From: JAGXTF01 sp040376005
GTDB lineage: Bacteria; Bacteroidota; Bacteroidia; NS11-12g; UBA955
Direction: 5' to 3'
DNA: 8,783 bases
Assembly (NCBI GenBank): GCA_040376005.1
Contig: JBEIRK010000104.1
Coordinates: forward strand, 1 to 8,783
Part shown: positions 6,641-8,783 of the stretch, piece by piece
Numbering within the stretch: position 1 is the stretch's first letter
Layout of the letters: the number at the start of each line of letters is the position of its first letter
Program-made: the position numbers and the translations under genes
Notes under the pieces: model-generated
The model's input: only the letters and a program-made list of their open reading frames with translations
Databases searched by the model: none
What the model was told of the DNA's origin: nothing

Positions 6641-6799
6641 ATGACTGAAGAAAAGAAAAGAAAAACCGGTTTTTATTGGGGCATGTGCATCGTTTCTTTC
6701 GTTGCATTGGTATTGTTAACCATCTATGCACCAGGTGGATTTTGGCTAGGTCTTCCTACCTTTTTTGGTGGTTTGGCCATGGCTATGGACTGGGTTTAA
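6641..6799 (+). CDS. Small membrane protein, 52 residues, unknown function
   Basis: Reads MTEEKKRKTGFYWG at the start and ends LAMAMDWV before a TAA. A short, highly charged cytoplasmic-type N-terminus (residues 2-8) is followed by a strong hydrophobic segment (about 12-30), a Pro-Gly-Gly turn (31-33) and a second, Gly/Phe-rich hydrophobic segment (34-49). This fits one or two membrane helices with the N-terminus inside. A matching -7 element stands just upstream and an intrinsic terminator follows 41 bases after the stop, so it is a self-contained transcription unit. This framing is the main support for a real gene. I do not recognise a family. It is divergent from the META-domain gene. Confidence 0.75.
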   Translation: MTEEKKRKTGFYWGMCIVSFVALVLLTIYAPGGFWLGLPTFFGGLAMAMDWV

Positions 6800-6838
6800 T
6801 CTAAAAAGGATTTATACTTTAGCGCTATTTGGCGTGGT

Positions 6839-6862
6839 AAGCCGCATATATGCGGCTTTTTT
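6839..6862 (+). terminator. Intrinsic terminator of the small membrane protein gene
   Basis: GCCGCATATATGCGGC (6841-6856) is fully self-complementary and is followed by six Ts (6857-6862). The stem can extend through AA at 6839-6840. Minus-strand use is less likely because the leftward tail lacks a T-run. Confidence 0.88.
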
Positions 6863-6900
6863 GTTGCTCGGTGCTGCGTAATCAGCAGCCTGGGGCACAA

Positions 6901-7542
6901 TTAAACCAGCTCTGCAGCACCACTGCGTTGTGGCATCCCTGTAGGCAAGGTATCTGCGATCAGCAACTCTTTCATTTGGCGTTGCAGGGTATTCACCATT
7001 AAAGTAAATACGTCGCGGCTTTTTCTGGTTTTGGCTATGGCATAGCAGCCTTGAAGCTGACCAATGATGCTGTAAGCCATGCTACGCGCATCAGTTTGGG
7101 GCTTAATTTCACCCACTGCTTTGCCAGCGAGTATGGCTTTTTGCAACATGCGTACTTGGGTTTCAAGAACCACTTCTAGTTTATCGCGGAACAATTCATC
7201 TTCATGGCTCATCTCCACCATTAAGTTGCACAACACATCACCACGTGCAATGCTTTGCTCTGTGGCATTCACCTTTTCACGTTCAACTATGGTGTACAAG
7301 GCACCTGCAATTCCGTGGGTGAGGTTCTCAAGAGAGGACCATTTATCGGTATACATGGGCAGAAGTACTTCATCGATAACTGCATAGCCCAGTTCGAGTT
7401 TACCTGGAAAATAGTGGTAAAATGCACCTTTGGTTATCTTAAGGCGTTGAATTTCTTTATCTGTGCGTAAGGTGCAGAAGCCGTGTTCTGCTATAGCTTC
7501 AAAACACTTTTGTACGATTTTGTTGCGCGTAACTTTGCTCAT
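6901..7542 (-). CDS. TetR/AcrR-family transcriptional regulator
   Basis: DNA-binding repressor-type protein of 213 residues, a normal family length. The N-terminal TetR domain (about 5-60) has its helix-turn-helix at 27-46 (TDKEIQRLKITKGAFYHYFP) followed by the conserved K-x-E-L. The C-terminal ligand and dimer domain includes GDVLCNLMVEMS (101-112), an AILAGKAVGEI segment (136-146) and GQLQGCYAIAKTRKS (161-175), resembling the AcuR/YxaF-like TetR C-terminal group. The ligand is unknown. The last 15 residues look disordered. Its ATG lies only six bases downstream of a perfect -7 element, suggesting an almost leaderless mRNA. A 29-bp dyad at 7610-7638 is a candidate operator. No co-regulated efflux or enzyme gene is adjacent; upstream on the same strand is galE. 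Confidence 0.93.
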   Translation of the reverse strand: MSKVTRNKIVQKCFEAIAEHGFCTLRTDKEIQRLKITKGAFYHYFPGKLELGYAVIDEVLLPMYTDKWSSLENLTHGIAGALYTIVEREKVNATEQSIARGDVLCNLMVEMSHEDELFRDKLEVVLETQVRMLQKAILAGKAVGEIKPQTDARSMAYSIIGQLQGCYAIAKTRKSRDVFTLMVNTLQRQMKELLIADTLPTGMPQRSGAAELV

Positions 7543-7547
7543 CGGAG

Positions 7548-7555
7548 CAAATATA
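7548..7555 (-). promoter_or_regulatory. Putative tetR-family gene promoter (-7 element)
   Basis: On the minus strand TATATTTG (7555-7548) is an exact TAnnTTTG match, and its last base is five bases before the ATG at 7542. Initiation at the usual distance would fall at or next to the start codon. A weak -33-like TTTC lies 21 bases further upstream. Confidence 0.5.
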
Positions 7556-7572
7556 CCAACTGGTTTGTTTAG

Positions 7573-7708
7573 TGTGGAAATCTATGTGGATAAAGTTTGA
7601 AGTAGTGATATATACTTACGTATTAAGTGTAAGTATATCAACAAAATATGAGCATAAAAAATTTATAATCCACAGGAGGCTGTCAGGCTATCCACAGGGG
7701 GTGGATAG
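7573..7708. other. DnaA-box cluster around an AT-rich core (possible replication origin)
   Basis: TGTGGATAA at 7585-7593 is a perfect DnaA box (TTATCCACA) on the minus strand. TAATCCACA (7666-7674) and CTATCCACA (7688-7696) are one-mismatch boxes on the plus strand. TGTGGAAAT (7573-7581) and GGTGGATAG (7700-7708) are two-mismatch boxes on the minus strand. The 72 bases at 7594-7665 are about 22% GC (16 G/C by hand count) and could be an unwinding element. Neither flanking gene is dnaA, so origin status is a hypothesis. Confidence 0.4.
7610..7638. promoter_or_regulatory. 29-bp dyad, candidate operator of the TetR-family regulator
   Basis: ATATACTTAC (7610-7619) and GTAAGTATAT (7629-7638) form perfect 10-bp inverted arms around a 9-base spacer. 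The spacer itself contains TAAGT (7624-7628), so three TAAGT half-sites are present (one inverted at 7614-7618, direct at 7624-7628 and 7630-7634). Length and symmetry suit a TetR-type dimer or dimer pair. Confidence 0.55.
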
Positions 7709-7709
7709 C
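7687..7709. terminator. Hairpin abutting the galE stop; weak terminator candidate
   Basis: GCTATCCAC (7687-7695) and GTGGATAGC (7701-7709) form a perfect 9-bp stem with a 5-base loop, touching the last base of galE's stop. Neither strand has a T-run directly after it, so it is a poor intrinsic terminator, and it also includes two DnaA-box-like sequences. galE transcription may continue toward the tetR-family gene. Confidence 0.35.
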
Positions 7710-8722
7710 TAAGAATCAGCACTGTTTTTTAGGCGTAGTTGCCAATTCCAGGCATCTTTCATCATTTCATCGAGTCCTCTTTTGGCTTCCCAACCCAGCA
7801 TTTGTTTTGCTTTACTGCTATCTGCCCACACTTGCACCACATCTCCTGCCCTACGCGGGCCAATTTTATAAGGCACTTTGGTTTGGTTTACTTTTTCGAA
7901 AGAAGCGATAACTTCTAACACGCTGCAGCCTTTGCCAGTGCCTAGGTTGTAATATTCTACAGCGTCTACGGTGGGTTGTGAAATCAGGCGATTCAGTGAA
8001 GCCAGGTGGGCCTCGGCTAGGTCCATAATATGGATATAATCCCGAATATTGGTTCCATCAGGTGTGGGATAATCGTTACCAAAAACGGTAAGTTCAGCCC
8101 GCAATCCTGCGGCTGCTTGTGTGATAAATGGCACTAAGTTATTGGGAATGCCACGTGGCAATTCTCCTATTTCAGCGCTTGGGTGTGCCCCAACAGGATT
8201 AAAATAGCGCAGGCATTGACTTCTGCACCAAGCAACATCTGATAAAATGGTCTCACACATTTGCTTTGTGGCGCCATAGGGGGAACTTGCCGGCTTTATT
8301 CTTTCAATTTCAGTAACGGGCACGGTGTCGGGTTCGCCATATACTGTGCAGCTGCTGCTAAATACCAGATCACGCAAGGAATACTTCTCCATGCATTGCA
8401 ACAATGTAATAAGGCTACCCACGTTATTTTGATAATAAGCAAGGGGCTTTTCTACACTTTCTCCAACAGCCTTAAACGCTGCAAAATGTATCACAGCGCG
8501 GATTTGAAACTGAGAAAAAACGCCATTTAAGAAGGCCGCATCATTCACGTCTCCTTGGAGGAATACAGGCGTTACACCGGTGATTTTTTCAATGCCTTCT
8601 AGTACAGAAAGACTGCTATTGCTAAGATTGTCGACCAATATAGGTCTGAAGCCCGACTGTTGAAGACACACCGCAGTGTGCGAACCAATAAATCCTAAGC
8701 CTCCTGTAACGAGAATATCCAT
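7709..8722 (-). CDS. galE: UDP-glucose 4-epimerase
   Basis: Cytoplasmic NAD-dependent epimerase interconverting UDP-glucose and UDP-galactose, feeding the Leloir pathway and surface glycan synthesis. The 337-residue extended short-chain dehydrogenase shows the Rossmann motif GGLGFIGSH (7-15), D31-N32 in the NAD ribose position, IHFAAFKAVGES (78-89), SSSCTVYG (122-129) with Ser124, and catalytic YGATK with Tyr149 and Lys153. Numbering is close to the E. coli enzyme. Substrate-domain motifs include LRYFNPVGAHPS (171-182) and DGTNIRDYIHIMDLAEAH (222-239). In RRAGDVVQVWAD (290-301), Val298 occupies the place of E. coli Tyr299, so the pocket may also admit N-acetylated sugars; this is inferred. 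The start overlaps the upstream gene's stop as TAATG, indicating an operon. Confidence 0.95.
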   Translation of the reverse strand: MDILVTGGLGFIGSHTAVCLQQSGFRPILVDNLSNSSLSVLEGIEKITGVTPVFLQGDVNDAAFLNGVFSQFQIRAVIHFAAFKAVGESVEKPLAYYQNNVGSLITLLQCMEKYSLRDLVFSSSCTVYGEPDTVPVTEIERIKPASSPYGATKQMCETILSDVAWCRSQCLRYFNPVGAHPSAEIGELPRGIPNNLVPFITQAAAGLRAELTVFGNDYPTPDGTNIRDYIHIMDLAEAHLASLNRLISQPTVDAVEYYNLGTGKGCSVLEVIASFEKVNQTKVPYKIGPRRAGDVVQVWADSSKAKQMLGWEAKRGLDEMMKDAWNWQLRLKNSADS

Positions 8723-8783
8723 TAGCCTAATTTTTTCACTTCACCACTGTCAAAAAGATATTTTTCGCCGCTTTCTTCACAAA
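8722..8783 (-). CDS. 3' end of an unidentified gene upstream of galE (partial)
   Basis: On the minus strand a frame entering from beyond the window reads 19 codons (CEESGEKYLFDSGEVKKLG) to a TAA at 8724-8722. That stop shares one base with the galE ATG (TAATG), the typical arrangement of translationally coupled genes, which is the main support. The charged tail does not identify a family. The other two minus-strand frames hit stops within the stretch. Confidence 0.6.
   Translation of the reverse strand, partial: CEESGEKYLFDSGEVKKLG

Noticed and set aside
6873..6889. GCTGC / GCAGC hairpin as terminator of the TetR-family gene
   Set aside because: The stem is only 5 bp and has no T-run on the minus strand, so it does not qualify as an intrinsic terminator.
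1..8783. CRISPR array, tRNA, rRNA, transposon ends or phage genes
   Set aside because: I read both strands and found no regularly spaced repeats, cloverleaf, rRNA-like segment, transposase motif or paired terminal repeats with target duplications.

Overview
The window looks like chromosomal DNA from a member of the phylum Bacteroidota; I cannot place it lower than that. The reasons are several sites matching the Bacteroidota -7 promoter element TAnnTTTG just upstream of genes, few recognisable Shine-Dalgarno sequences, and a sigma-54 gene divergent from an asparaginyl-tRNA synthetase gene, a pairing I recall from this phylum. Most of the content is housekeeping or core accessory. I see no phage, transposon, CRISPR array, rRNA or tRNA.

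Layout from left to right. (1) Bases 1-306 hold the last 15 codons of a rightward gene, its intrinsic terminator, a short gene-free stretch and an opposing terminator with almost the same stem. (2) Bases 323-2479 (minus strand) are a two-gene phosphate unit: a PhoU-like DUF47 protein followed 12 bases later by a PiT-type phosphate permease carrying an unusual hydrophilic domain of about 165 residues in its middle. (3) Bases 2639-5689 are divergent rpoN (sigma-54, minus) and asnS (plus). They share a 78-base intergenic region in which a perfect 10-bp inverted repeat supplies a -7 box to each gene. (4) Bases 5690-6799 contain three small genes: a 47-residue Cys/Lys-rich protein and a META/HslJ-domain putative lipoprotein on the minus strand, and a 52-residue membrane protein on the plus strand with its own promoter and terminator. 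(5) Bases 6901-8783 (minus strand) are the end of an unidentified gene, galE overlapping it by one base, a 166-base intergenic region, and a TetR-family regulator.

The galE-tetR intergenic region is the most unusual non-coding stretch. It holds one perfect DnaA box, two one-mismatch boxes and two two-mismatch boxes around a 72-bp core that is about 22% GC. Inside the core is a 29-bp dyad. This resembles a replication origin or a DnaA-regulated control region and also contains a plausible TetR operator.

Functionally, the DUF47-Pit pair imports phosphate, RpoN directs sigma-54 promoters, AsnRS charges tRNA-Asn, and GalE makes UDP-galactose for surface polysaccharides. The small genes have no assigned role. 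No clear new multi-gene system is visible. The points most worth testing are the possible origin, the mirrored rpoN/asnS promoters, the Pit insert and the Cys-rich mini-protein.
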